Both the position numbers and the translations under genes were made by a program. Source: Erysipelotrichaceae bacterium (GTDB taxonomy: Bacteria; Bacillota_I; Bacilli_A; Erysipelotrichales; Erysipelotrichaceae). From it: a DNA stretch of 43,066 bases. Shown here in pieces: positions 32,299 through 40,860 of the stretch (positions are counted from its first letter, which is position 1; every line of letters starts with the position of its first letter). The notes under the pieces are model-generated. The model did no database searches. It was given only the letters and a program-made list of their open reading frames with translations, and was not told the DNA's origin. The stretch lies in the NCBI GenBank assembly GCA_017442805.1, contig JAFRZA010000021.1, forward strand, positions 1 to 43,066, in the 5' to 3' direction.

Positions 32299-33579
32299 AT
32301 GGAAAACAGGTACCAGATGCCGAGAGGAACTTTCGATCTCTTCGACCAGGACGTCATCGTCTGGCAGAAGGCGGAGGAGATCATCAGAGAGATCTGCGCG
32401 CTTTACGGCTATGAGGAGATCCGCACTCCGGTCTTTGAAGCGACGGAAGTCTTCAAGGGCGAAAACGATTCCAGCGACATGGTAAACAAGGAGATGTATA
32501 CCTTCGACGACAACGGCGGACGCTCGATGACCCTGCGTCCGGAAGGAACCAAGGGCATCATCAGATCATTTGTCGAGCATAAGATGTTCGGCAGTCCCGA
32601 TCTGCCGCGCAAACTGTTCTACATCGGACCGATGTTCCGTTACGGCCGGCCCCAGAAAGGCCGCTACCGCCAGTTCCATCAGTTCGGCGTCGAGGCCATC
32701 GGCGCCCGTGATCCGCTTCTGGACGTAGAGACGATCGCGCTGGGCTGGCAGATCATAAAGGCCATGGGCATCAGCAACGTCAAGGTGCTGATCAACTCAC
32801 TTGGTGACCAGCCGTCGCGCAGTGCCTATCGCAATGCGCTGAAGCAGCACTTCACGCCGCATCTGGACGAACTGTGCCCCGACTGCCACCGGCGCCTGGA
32901 GCAGAATCCGCTGCGCGTTCTCGACTGCAAGGTCGACCGTGACAGGGATTTCTTCAAAGACGCTCCCAGTACAACCGAGTATCTGAATGAGGAAAGCAGG
33001 AATTACTTTGATAAGGTGCTGAAGGGACTGGACGATCTGGGAATTGAGTATGAGATCGACACTCACCTGGTAAGAGGCCTGGACTACTATACCAATACCG
33101 TCTTCGAGGTCGTGCCCAAGGACGATGACGGCCAGCAATCCACGATCTATGCCGGCGGCCAGTACGACGGTCTGGTCGAAAGCTTCGGCGGCGGCGATCT
33201 GTGCGGTTTCGGCTTCGGCATGGGCCTGGAAAGAACGATCGCTCTGGCTAAGGAGCAGGGCGGCCTGCAGGTTGAGGGTAAGCCTGTTGACGTCTACGTG
33301 ATCGCCATCGGAGAGGTCGGAGACTACGGTCTCAGAATCGCTCAGAGGCTGCGCAGCGAAGGAATCAGCGCCGTGCTTGATTATACTCACAGAGGCATGA
33401 AAGGCCAGTTCAAGGCCGCGGAAAGGGCTCAGAGCCGTGTTATCATCATTGCCGGTGAGGATGAAGTTAAAAACAATACAGTCAACATCAAGGATACGGA
33501 AAAAAGAGAGCAGATCACCGTTCCGTCAGCGGAAATGACGGAAAAGGTCTGCGCCATTCTTAAAGGGCAGGAGGAATGA
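32299..33579 (+). CDS. hisS: Histidine--tRNA ligase
   Basis: 426 residues, family length. Class II motifs: motif 1 region after MPRGTFDLF, motif 2 FYIGPMFRYGRPQKGRYRQF, the histidine-specific GLDYYTNTVFEV and motif 3 GFGFGMGLERT; anticodon-binding domain at the end. GGGGAGG stands 6-7 nt before ATG 32299. First gene behind the T-box; stop overlaps the aspS ribosome binding region. Confidence 0.97.
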   Translation: MENRYQMPRGTFDLFDQDVIVWQKAEEIIREICALYGYEEIRTPVFEATEVFKGENDSSDMVNKEMYTFDDNGGRSMTLRPEGTKGIIRSFVEHKMFGSPDLPRKLFYIGPMFRYGRPQKGRYRQFHQFGVEAIGARDPLLDVETIALGWQIIKAMGISNVKVLINSLGDQPSRSAYRNALKQHFTPHLDELCPDCHRRLEQNPLRVLDCKVDRDRDFFKDAPSTTEYLNEESRNYFDKVLKGLDDLGIEYEIDTHLVRGLDYYTNTVFEVVPKDDDGQQSTIYAGGQYDGLVESFGGGDLCGFGFGMGLERTIALAKEQGGLQVEGKPVDVYVIAIGEVGDYGLRIAQRLRSEGISAVLDYTHRGMKGQFKAAERAQSRVIIIAGEDEVKNNTVNIKDTEKREQITVPSAEMTEKVCAILKGQEE

Positions 33580-33581
33580 AT

Positions 33582-35321
33582 ATGAACAGAACACATGTAA
33601 ACGGTGAATTGAGAATAAGCGATGTCGGTAAGAAGGTCACGCTGATCGGCTGGGTGGCCAAGAGAAGAAATCTCGGCTCCCTGGTCTTCATCGACCTGAG
33701 AGACCGCACCGGCATCACCCAGATCGTCTTTGACGAAAGCCTTACCGAACAGGTCAGAAACGTCAGAAGCGAATACATTCTGGAAGTCAGCGGAACGGTA
33801 ATCGAACGTGAAAGCAAGAATCCCAACATGCCGACCGGTGACATCGAAGTCAAGGCAGAGACGGTCACGGTAATCAACAGCGCCGCCCAGACGCCGTTCA
33901 TCATCGCCGATGATACCGACGCTCTGGAAGACACCAGACTGAAATACCGCTATCTGGACCTGAGAAGACCGGTGCTTCAGCAGAAGCTCTTCACCAGGGC
34001 CAGGATCGTCAAGGCCATGCATGAATACCTGGACGACAACGGCTTCATCGAAGTCGAGACGCCGGTACTGGGCAAGTCAACTCCGGAAGGCGCCAGAGAC
34101 TATCTGGTTCCCAGCCGCGTGCATCCGGGCTGTTTCTATGCCCTGCCGCAGTCACCTCAGCAGTTCAAGCAGCTTCTGATGGTGGCCGGCTTTGAGAGAT
34201 ACTATCAGGTCGCCAGATGCTTCCGCGATGAAGACCTGAGAGCGGACCGTCAGCTGGACTTCACGCAGCTGGACATCGAGATGAGCTTCATGTCCCAGGA
34301 CGAGATCATCGCCATGACCGAAGGCCTTCTGAAGAAGATCATGAAGGATGTCAAGGGCATTGACGTGCAGATCCCGTTCAGACGCTTCACGTACGCTGAC
34401 GCCATTAACCGCTACGGCTCTGATAAACCTGATACCCGTTTCGGACTGGAACTGGCTGAGTGCAGGGACATCTTTGCCGGATCAGAATTCAAGGCCTTTG
34501 AGGAAGGACTGAAGGAAGACGGTACCATCAAGGCACTGGTCATTGACGGTGCCGACGGTTATTCCCGCAAGGATACCGACAAGCTGACCGACCTGGCCAG
34601 GAAGAACGGCGCCAGGGGTCTGGTAGTATGCAAGTACGTAAATGGCATCCTGGAAGGCTCTCCGGTCAAGTTCTTCTCCGAAAAGGAAATTGAAGGCCTT
34701 AAGGAAAGACTGCATCTGCAGGACAATCAGCTGGTACTGATGGTCTCCGGCAACTGGATCAAGGCTTCAACTGCTTTAGGCGCCTTAAGAAGCTATTTCG
34801 GCAAGACCCTGAAGCTCTACGATCCCTCGACATTCGACTTCCTGTGGATCGTCGACTTCCCGTTACTGGAATACTCCGAGGAAGACGGCCGCTACTATTC
34901 CGTCCATCACCCCTTCACCAGACCTCATGATGAGGACCTGGACTTGCTGGAAAGCGATCCGCTGAAGGTCAGAAGCTACGCCTACGACATCGTCCTCAAC
35001 GGCTATGAACTGGGCGGCGGCTCATTGAGGATCTACGACTGCGACATGCAGGAAAAGATGTTCGAGATCCTCTCGCTGTCAAAGGAAGAAATCGAGAACC
35101 GCTTCGGTTTCTTCATTGACGCCCTGAAGTACGGAACTCCGCCGCACGGCGGTCTGGCTCTGGGCCTGGACCGGGTAGCCATGATCCTGACCGGCTCGGA
35201 AAGCCTGAGAGACGTCATCGCCTTCCCGAAGAACGCCTCCGCCAAGGACCCGATGTCGGACGCTCCGACCACCGTCGATCAGAAGCAGCTTGACGAGCTT
35301 CATATCCGGATCGTAGAATAG
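33582..35321 (+). CDS. aspS: Aspartate--tRNA ligase
   Basis: 579 residues from ATG 33582, 7 nt after AGGAGG; ATG 33576 is only 1 nt from that site and adds two residues. N-terminal OB-fold anticodon-binding domain (MNRTHVNGELRISDVGKKVT), class II core with QSPQQFKQLLMVAG and RCFRDEDLRADRQ, the bacterial GAD insertion domain, and motif 3 GLALGLDRVAM. It charges tRNA-Asp; whether it also charges tRNA-Asn cannot be told from the window (no gatCAB here). Second and last gene of the T-box operon. Confidence 0.97.
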   Translation: MNRTHVNGELRISDVGKKVTLIGWVAKRRNLGSLVFIDLRDRTGITQIVFDESLTEQVRNVRSEYILEVSGTVIERESKNPNMPTGDIEVKAETVTVINSAAQTPFIIADDTDALEDTRLKYRYLDLRRPVLQQKLFTRARIVKAMHEYLDDNGFIEVETPVLGKSTPEGARDYLVPSRVHPGCFYALPQSPQQFKQLLMVAGFERYYQVARCFRDEDLRADRQLDFTQLDIEMSFMSQDEIIAMTEGLLKKIMKDVKGIDVQIPFRRFTYADAINRYGSDKPDTRFGLELAECRDIFAGSEFKAFEEGLKEDGTIKALVIDGADGYSRKDTDKLTDLARKNGARGLVVCKYVNGILEGSPVKFFSEKEIEGLKERLHLQDNQLVLMVSGNWIKASTALGALRSYFGKTLKLYDPSTFDFLWIVDFPLLEYSEEDGRYYSVHHPFTRPHDEDLDLLESDPLKVRSYAYDIVLNGYELGGGSLRIYDCDMQEKMFEILSLSKEEIENRFGFFIDALKYGTPPHGGLALGLDRVAMILTGSESLRDVIAFPKNASAKDPMSDAPTTVDQKQLDELHIRIVE

Positions 35322-35364
35322 ACAGAACACTACAGTCTGTTGAAAAAAACGTGAAAATAAATAT

Positions 35365-35392
35365 TTGTGAAAAATTAAGAGTTTGTTATAAT
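35365..35392 (+). promoter_or_regulatory. Promoter of efp
   Basis: -35 TTGTGA (35365-35370), 16-nt spacer, -10 TATAAT (35387-35392) with TGT directly upstream. A second TATAAT (35434-35439) lies too near the ribosome binding site to matter. Confidence 0.75.
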
Positions 35393-35458
35393 ATAAAGTA
35401 GCAATCATTTCCGTGATTTGTTTTTGCGTCGAATATAATGACAGAAGGAGTGATTTGA

Positions 35459-36016
35459 TTGATTATTGTCAACGACTTGAAACCGGGAACAGCTTTCGAA
35501 TATGAAGGTAACATATATCAGACCTTATCCACCATTCTTAACAAGACGGCAATGCGTCAGATGGTGGTAAAGGTTCACGTCAAGGACCTGCGCAGCGGGA
35601 CCATCAAGGACGTCACGTTTACCGGAGGCGACAAGGTCGAAGAGGCCGACATCGAGAAACGGGAAATGCAGTACCTGTATGACGAAGGCGAAGCTCTGGT
35701 GTTCATGGACACCGATACCTACGATCAGATCGAGATCGAGAAGAGCAGGCTGAAATGGGAACTCAACTTCCTGAGACCGCAGGGCAACATCTGGGTCATT
35801 CAGTACAAGGGCGAGATTCTCGGCATCATCCTGCCGGACAAGGTCGAACTGGAAGTCATTGAAGCGGAAGAAGCCGTAAAAGGTGATACGGCTACCGCCG
35901 CACTGAAGAACGCCGTCCTGGAAACAGGCTGGCAGATCAAGGTTCCCCTGTTCATCAAACAGGGAGAAATGTTAATAATCAGCACAGCTGATGGCAAATA
36001 TTGCGGAAGAGCGTAA
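35459..36016 (+). CDS. efp: Elongation factor P with a non-canonical tip loop
   Basis: 185 residues, starting with TTG 35459, the only usable start: a stop codon precedes it in frame and GAAGGAG lies 8 nt upstream. MIIVNDLKPGTAFEYEGNIY and the closing ISTADGKYCGRA are typical EF-P. EF-P relieves ribosomes stalled at polyproline. The domain I loop that normally presents a modified Lys or Arg (PGKG type) reads K29-T-A-M-R-Q, so the tip position appears to be Met32, followed by Arg33. A KT-type loop is known to me from Mollicutes EF-P, usually with Arg at the tip. Forms a unit with the repeat protein, cmk and der. Confidence 0.95.
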   Translation: MIIVNDLKPGTAFEYEGNIYQTLSTILNKTAMRQMVVKVHVKDLRSGTIKDVTFTGGDKVEEADIEKREMQYLYDEGEALVFMDTDTYDQIEIEKSRLKWELNFLRPQGNIWVIQYKGEILGIILPDKVELEVIEAEEAVKGDTATAALKNAVLETGWQIKVPLFIKQGEMLIISTADGKYCGRA

Positions 36017-36046
36017 GCTGTTCCGGGAAAATTGGGAGGATTGATT

Positions 36047-38488
36047 ATGAAAGGGAGAAGCAGACTCGACCGTTACCAGAATCTGCGTACGGGCATGACG
36101 CCCAGCGAATATTCAGGTGAAGCAATCGACAGCAGCAATACCGTCGCAGACACCGTACAGTCTACAGACGCCAGTTCATTTGGCGATAATACACCCGGCA
36201 GCGGAGCCGGAAGTTTATACAATACATCCGATTACAGCAGATTACTTCAGGAACATGAAGATTTTCTCCGTTCCCTGGATGCCAACTTCGGAGTAATGCC
36301 CGCCGAACCGAAACCGGCCGCCAAGCCGACCGAAGGCGTCGAAAACTATGTCAACGGCGTTCCTTCAGGCAAGATCCCGGCTCAGCCGGCCATGCCTTCA
36401 CCGGTTCAGCAGCCTGTTGAACAGACCGCTGCGCCTCAGCAGTATGTCAATCCAGCCCAGCCCTACACCCAGCAGCCCTATCAGGCTGTTCAGCCGGTTC
36501 CCGGCCAGCCTTATGTCGTAAACGGACAGTATGTCCAGCCCGGATACGTACCTCAGGGTCAGTATCCCGGCCAGCCTTATGCGGCACCCAATCAGTATGT
36601 CGTTGCCGGTCAGTATCCTCAGGCTCCTCAGTATGTTCAGCCCGGATACCCCGGTCAGCCGGTCATGCCGCAGCAGTATATAAATCCCGCTCAGCCCGTT
36701 CAGGAACCTGTCCAGCAGCCTGTCCAGCCCGCCTTCCAGCCTGCACAGCCCGTTCAGGAACCTGTACAGCAGCCCGTTCAGCCTGCCTTCCAGCCTGCAC
36801 AGCCCGTTCAGGAACCTGTCCAGCAGCCTGTTGAACAGCCTGTCGCCGAACCGGCACCTGTTCAGCCTGCAGAACCGGTTATTGAGGAAAAGGTCGAAGA
36901 GATCGTGGCGGAAGTAAAGCCCGAGCCGGTTGCTGAAGTCAAGGAAGTAGTGGCACAGACCGTTGTTGAACCCAAGAACGTTCAGCCTGTCAGCCCGGTC
37001 AGCTCCGTTGTGGAAAGCGTTGCTCCGGTAGCTAAGGTTGAAAAGAAGGAAATCGAAGTCAGACCGGCCGAACCCGCCAGTTTCGTCATTGACGAAGGAC
37101 CGCTGGTGGTCGCCGAAACTCCGGCAGCACAGCCGACAGTAGAACAGCCGGCCGTTCAGTCGACTGAAGAGCTGATCAAGCCGACCATCGTCATGCCGCA
37201 GATGAAGAATCCGGCAAGCGCACCGGTAAGTCCGGCCAGCTATGCCGACAGCATTGTCAAGGAACTGGAAGAAAAACCCAGCATCACCATTGACTACGGC
37301 ACTCCTGAGACGGTCAACCCGTATCAGCAGCCTGCTGAGCCTCAGAAGTCTGAGGAACCCGAACAGCCTGCCGGCCCCAGCATCTCCGAAGGACACTACA
37401 ACGGCTACGTTGTCTACAACAACGAAAGCATTCCGTCACTGTTCCTTGAGGAGAAGGAAATGGTCGCCATCCCGGCCGTCAGCGAACCTGCCGGGGAAAA
37501 GACCGCTGTCGAACAGCCTGTGATCGAAGAACCGGTCATCGAAGAACCGGTTATCGAACAGCCAATCGTCGAAGAACCGGTCATTGAGGAGCCCGTTATC
37601 GAGGAGCCCGTCATCGAGGAGCCTGTCATCGAGGAGCCTGTCATCGAGCAGCCGGTTGAAGAACAGCCGGAAATCATTCCGGAAATCACCATTGAAGATG
37701 AACTGCCTCCCGTCGAGGAAGAAGTTCCCGTCATCTTTGAGGAGCCGGTAAGCGAGGACATTGACATGTTCGACATCGAACAGACCCTCGGTCAGCTTGA
37801 CGCACTCAACGCGGAAACCGAAATCATCGAGGAACCGGCCGTCGAGCAGCCTGCGGAAGTACAGCCGGCCGTCGAAGAGCCCGTTCAGCCCGCCGCTGAG
37901 GAAGTAAAGGCTGAACAGCCGGTCGAAGAGGAATCATACAGCTTCGCCGACGATGATCTTGAAGACGACAAGTTCTTCAACTCCATCAACGAGATTCTTG
38001 ACAATGTTCCGGAATTAAGCGAAGAGAAAAAAGAAGAAAACGTTCAGGCCAGTTTCTCACTGGAAGATGATGATACCAGCATCGATGACATCGCTAAGGC
38101 CATCTCGCAGATGGATCTGAACGATTACGACTTCACCGAAAAGACTGAGGAGCCGGCCTATCAGCCCGAGCCGCAGCCCATGAAGGAACCGGAATACTAT
38201 CCGGCCAACGAAGTCGACCAGCCGGTCTACTACGACGATCCGGAAACCGTCAGCGAACTGACACAGCAGCTCCATACGGAACGCGAACTCAGAGAAGAGA
38301 TGGCAGAGCAGACCAAGCAGCTCAAGCTGCAGATGTCTGAATACGAAAACGAGATCAATGACGCCAACAGCTCAATGACCAAGACCAACAAGGTCCTCAA
38401 CTTCGTACTGACCCTGCTTATCCTTCTGCTGTTTGCCTTCCTGCTGGTCATCGGCTACTGGTTCGCTCAGGAGAGAGGACTGATTTAA
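36047..38488 (+). CDS. Tail-anchored, repeat-rich disordered protein, unknown function
   Basis: 813 residues from ATG 36047 (GGGAGG 7 nt upstream). The N-terminus MKGRSRLDRYQNLR is basic and looks like a conserved short motif. About residues 90-690 are low complexity, rich in Pro, Gln, Val and Glu, with an 18-residue repeat and a pentapeptide repeat (separate entries). Near the C-terminus comes a predicted coiled coil (TQQLHTERELREEMAEQTKQ and following) and one membrane segment (LTLLILLLFAFLLVIGYWF) just before a nine-residue tail. There is no signal peptide, so the large part is expected in the cytosol, tail-anchored. It lies 30 nt after efp and 3 nt before cmk. A membrane tether for cytosolic partners is a guess; I recognise no family. 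Confidence 0.85.
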   Translation: MKGRSRLDRYQNLRTGMTPSEYSGEAIDSSNTVADTVQSTDASSFGDNTPGSGAGSLYNTSDYSRLLQEHEDFLRSLDANFGVMPAEPKPAAKPTEGVENYVNGVPSGKIPAQPAMPSPVQQPVEQTAAPQQYVNPAQPYTQQPYQAVQPVPGQPYVVNGQYVQPGYVPQGQYPGQPYAAPNQYVVAGQYPQAPQYVQPGYPGQPVMPQQYINPAQPVQEPVQQPVQPAFQPAQPVQEPVQQPVQPAFQPAQPVQEPVQQPVEQPVAEPAPVQPAEPVIEEKVEEIVAEVKPEPVAEVKEVVAQTVVEPKNVQPVSPVSSVVESVAPVAKVEKKEIEVRPAEPASFVIDEGPLVVAETPAAQPTVEQPAVQSTEELIKPTIVMPQMKNPASAPVSPASYADSIVKELEEKPSITIDYGTPETVNPYQQPAEPQKSEEPEQPAGPSISEGHYNGYVVYNNESIPSLFLEEKEMVAIPAVSEPAGEKTAVEQPVIEEPVIEEPVIEQPIVEEPVIEEPVIEEPVIEEPVIEEPVIEQPVEEQPEIIPEITIEDELPPVEEEVPVIFEEPVSEDIDMFDIEQTLGQLDALNAETEIIEEPAVEQPAEVQPAVEEPVQPAAEEVKAEQPVEEESYSFADDDLEDDKFFNSINEILDNVPELSEEKKEENVQASFSLEDDDTSIDDIAKAISQMDLNDYDFTEKTEEPAYQPEPQPMKEPEYYPANEVDQPVYYDDPETVSELTQQLHTERELREEMAEQTKQLKLQMSEYENEINDANSSMTKTNKVLNFVLTLLILLLFAFLLVIGYWFAQERGLI
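36695..36838 (+). repeat. 54-bp tandem repeat, about 2.7 copies, in coding sequence
   Basis: Copies start at 36695, 36749 and 36803 and encode PVQEPVQQPVQPAFQPAQ. Copies differ by a few silent changes, so the protein sequence is better kept than the DNA. Confidence 0.9.
37520..37654 (+). repeat. 15-bp tandem repeat, nine copies, encoding VIEEP
   Basis: Nine in-frame pentapeptides, mostly VIEEP with VIEQP and IVEEP variants. Codon use alternates (GTC/GTT/GTG, GAA/GAG), which shows selection on the peptide. Confidence 0.9.
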
Positions 38489-38491
38489 GGT

Positions 38492-39154
38492 ATGCGTATC
38501 AATATTGCTATTGATGGACCGAGTGCTTCCGGAAAGAGCACGGTTGCCCGGGAACTTTGTGAACGTCTGGGATATAAGCACCTTGACACGGGTGCCATGT
38601 ATCGTTGTGTGGCTTTGAAAGTCGTTAATGACGATATTGATATTAATAACGAAAAGAAACTGAAGAAAGCCCTTAAGGACATCGACATCAGAATCGATGA
38701 CGAAGGCCGGGTGTACCTCAATGATGAGGACGTCAGCCTGCGCATCCGGACTGATGAGATCTCCATGATGGCTTCCAACGTATCTACTAAGAAGACCGTC
38801 CGTGAATTTCTGGTCAAGCTCCAGCAGAAGATCGCTTCGGAGAAGGGCTACGTAATGGACGGACGCGATATCGGAACGGTGGTGCTGCCCAACGCGGAAC
38901 TGAAGATCTATCTGACCGCTTCCGTTGAGGCCAGAGCCAAGAGAAGATATCTGGAAAACAAGGAAAAGGGACTTAATTCTGATCTGCAGACCCTGAAGAA
39001 CGAGATCGTTGCCAGGGACTATCAGGATACCCACCGCAAGTACTCACCCTTAAGACAGGCCAAGGATGCCATTCTGATCGATTCATCGGACATGAGCAGA
39101 CAGGAAGTCGTTGACGAAGTCATGAGGCTGGCGGAAAGATTCATTGAGGAGTAA
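38492..39154 (+). CDS. cmk: Cytidylate kinase
   Basis: 220 residues. P-loop GPSASGKST at the start, NMP-binding RTDEISMMASNVS, DGRDIGTVVLP, and lid arginines near RAKRRYLENK. It phosphorylates CMP and dCMP. The ribosome binding site is weak (AAGG adjacent to the ATG, GAGAGG further off), so translation may depend on coupling to the preceding gene, 3 nt upstream. The rpsA-like gene that often stands between cmk and der is absent. Confidence 0.97.
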   Translation: MRINIAIDGPSASGKSTVARELCERLGYKHLDTGAMYRCVALKVVNDDIDINNEKKLKKALKDIDIRIDDEGRVYLNDEDVSLRIRTDEISMMASNVSTKKTVREFLVKLQQKIASEKGYVMDGRDIGTVVLPNAELKIYLTASVEARAKRRYLENKEKGLNSDLQTLKNEIVARDYQDTHRKYSPLRQAKDAILIDSSDMSRQEVVDEVMRLAERFIEE

Positions 39155-39160
39155 TTCTTT

Positions 39161-40468
39161 ATGCTGATGGGAACAGTTGCAATAGTCGGCCGTCCCAATG
39201 TCGGAAAATCCACGGTGTTCAACCGGATGATCGGCGAAAGAGTCGCCATCGTCGAGGACACGCCGGGGGTTACCAGAGATCGTATTTACGGTAAGTGTGA
39301 ATGGTTGACCAGGAGTTTCAATGTCATCGACACCGGTGGCATTCAGATCGCTGATCAACCTTTTCAGATAGAGATCAGAGCACAGGTCGACATTGCCGTC
39401 GAGGAAGCCGATACGATCGTCATGATCACCGACGTCAGGGAAGGCGTAACAAGTGATGACATGTACATTGCCAGAATGCTCAAGAAGAGCAACAAGAAGG
39501 TCATTCTGGCTGTCAATAAAGTCGATGACATAGCTCAGAAGGACGGAATCTATGAATTCTATTCTTTAGGTCTGGGCGATCCGCTTCCCGTCAGCGGCGT
39601 GCACGGCATCGGAATCGGCGATCTGATGGACGCGATCGTCGATTCCTTCGAAGGACGCCAGCTCAGGGAATACGCCGGCATGATCACCTTCGCGGTCATC
39701 GGCCGTCCCAATGTGGGAAAGAGCTCCCTGGTCAACGCCATGCTCAATCAGCAGCGCGTCATCGTTTCCGACATCGAGGGAACGACCAGAGACGCCATCG
39801 ATACGCCTTTTGAGCGCGACGGCAAACACTATGTCGCCATTGACACCGCCGGCATCCGCAAGAAGGGCAAGATCTACGAAAACATTGAGAAGTACTCGGT
39901 AATGCGGGCCATGAAGGCCATCGATGAAAGCGATGTCGTGCTGTTTATACTGGACGGTTCCGCGGGAATCAACGAACAGGACAAGCACGTGGCCGGCTAC
40001 GCTCATGAAGCCGGCAAGGGCATCATCATCGTCTACAACAAGTGGGACGCCGTGGAAAAGGACCAGTACACCATGGACGAAGTCACCAAGAAGATCAGGA
40101 ACGAGTTCGTCTATCTGGACTACGCGCCGATCTGCTTCGTTTCGGCGCTGACCAGAGCCCGCGTACAGACCATCTTCCCGCTGATCGATGAGGTCTATGA
40201 CTACGCTCAGCAGCGCGTTTCCACCGCTTTGTTAAACGAAGTCATCTCCGACGCTCAGATCACCACGCCGCCTCCGGCTCATAACGGCAAAAAGCTGAAA
40301 ATCAACTATGCCTCTCAGGTAGCCGTTGCTCCGCCGACCTTCGTTCTGTTTGTCAATGACGAGGATCTGCTTCACTTCTCCTACCGCCGCTATCTGGAAA
40401 ACAAACTGCGCGACGCCTTCGAATTCACCGGAAACCCGATCAGGATAATCGCCAGAAAGAAAAACTAA
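39161..40468 (+). CDS. der: Ribosome assembly GTPase Der (EngA)
   Basis: 435 residues with two GTPase domains: the first begins [13 protein letters not shown] (followed by DTPGVTRDR and DTGGIQ), the second [16 protein letters not shown] (with DTAGIRKKG and YNKWDAV), and a C-terminal KH-like domain. Der acts in 50S subunit maturation. GAGGAG stands 9 nt before ATG 39161; ATG 39167 is a less likely start. Six bases after cmk. Confidence 0.97.
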   Translation: MLMGTVAIVGRPNVGKSTVFNRMIGERVAIVEDTPGVTRDRIYGKCEWLTRSFNVIDTGGIQIADQPFQIEIRAQVDIAVEEADTIVMITDVREGVTSDDMYIARMLKKSNKKVILAVNKVDDIAQKDGIYEFYSLGLGDPLPVSGVHGIGIGDLMDAIVDSFEGRQLREYAGMITFAVIGRPNVGKSSLVNAMLNQQRVIVSDIEGTTRDAIDTPFERDGKHYVAIDTAGIRKKGKIYENIEKYSVMRAMKAIDESDVVLFILDGSAGINEQDKHVAGYAHEAGKGIIIVYNKWDAVEKDQYTMDEVTKKIRNEFVYLDYAPICFVSALTRARVQTIFPLIDEVYDYAQQRVSTALLNEVISDAQITTPPPAHNGKKLKINYASQVAVAPPTFVLFVNDEDLLHFSYRRYLENKLRDAFEFTGNPIRIIARKKN

Positions 40469-40473
40469 AACAG

Positions 40474-40502
40474 TTGTTCACCGGCTCCCCCTATGGTAGA
40501 AT
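40474..40502 (+). promoter_or_regulatory. Promoter of the HU gene
   Basis: -35 TTGTTC (40474-40479), 17-nt spacer, -10 TAGAAT (40497-40502) preceded by TGG (extended -10). Confidence 0.7.
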
Positions 40503-40525
40503 AAGGGTGTAAAGGAGTTGCTCTT

Positions 40526-40810
40526 ATGGAAGACAAGCAAAGCAACAGGGATCTTGCCGAGAGAATGTCCGAACATTTCGACATTACCAAGAAGGCAGCC
40601 CAGAACTATGTGGATTATCTTTCTGAATTAATTGGTGAAGAGCTCAAAAATGGCAACAGCGTTTATCTTAAGCATGTGGGCAAGTTAAGTGTTGTTGAGA
40701 GAAAACCCCGCGTAGGTATCAACCCGAAAACGAAAGAAAAGGTAGAAGTTCCTGCCAGAAAAGCCATTGTATTTAAGGCTGCAAAACCTCTAAAAGAAGA
40801 AATTCTGTAG
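40526..40810 (+). CDS. hup: HU-type DNA-binding protein
   Basis: 94 residues. The N-terminal helices (RDLAERMSEHFDITKKAAQN) and the beta-arm region RKPRVGINPKTKEKVEVPAR, with Pro at the arm tip, are standard for HU/IHF. HU bends and compacts DNA without strong sequence preference. AAAGGAG stands 8-9 nt before ATG 40526. Gene order der-HU matches other Bacillota in outline. Confidence 0.95.
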   Translation: MEDKQSNRDLAERMSEHFDITKKAAQNYVDYLSELIGEELKNGNSVYLKHVGKLSVVERKPRVGINPKTKEKVEVPARKAIVFKAAKPLKEEIL

Positions 40811-40860
40811 TTAGACTCCTCTGTGGCTTTTTATAAGTCATGGGGGATTTTTATATAATC

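Noticed and set aside
36398..37396. A 332-codon minus-strand frame opposite the repeat-rich protein
   Set aside because: The repeats keep several frames open. The plus frame has a ribosome binding site, operon spacing and synonymous variation between repeats, which supports it as the coding frame.
37520..37654. Nine short repeats that could suggest a CRISPR array
   Set aside because: The 15-bp units are contiguous, in frame and encode VIEEP; there are no spacers and no cas genes.
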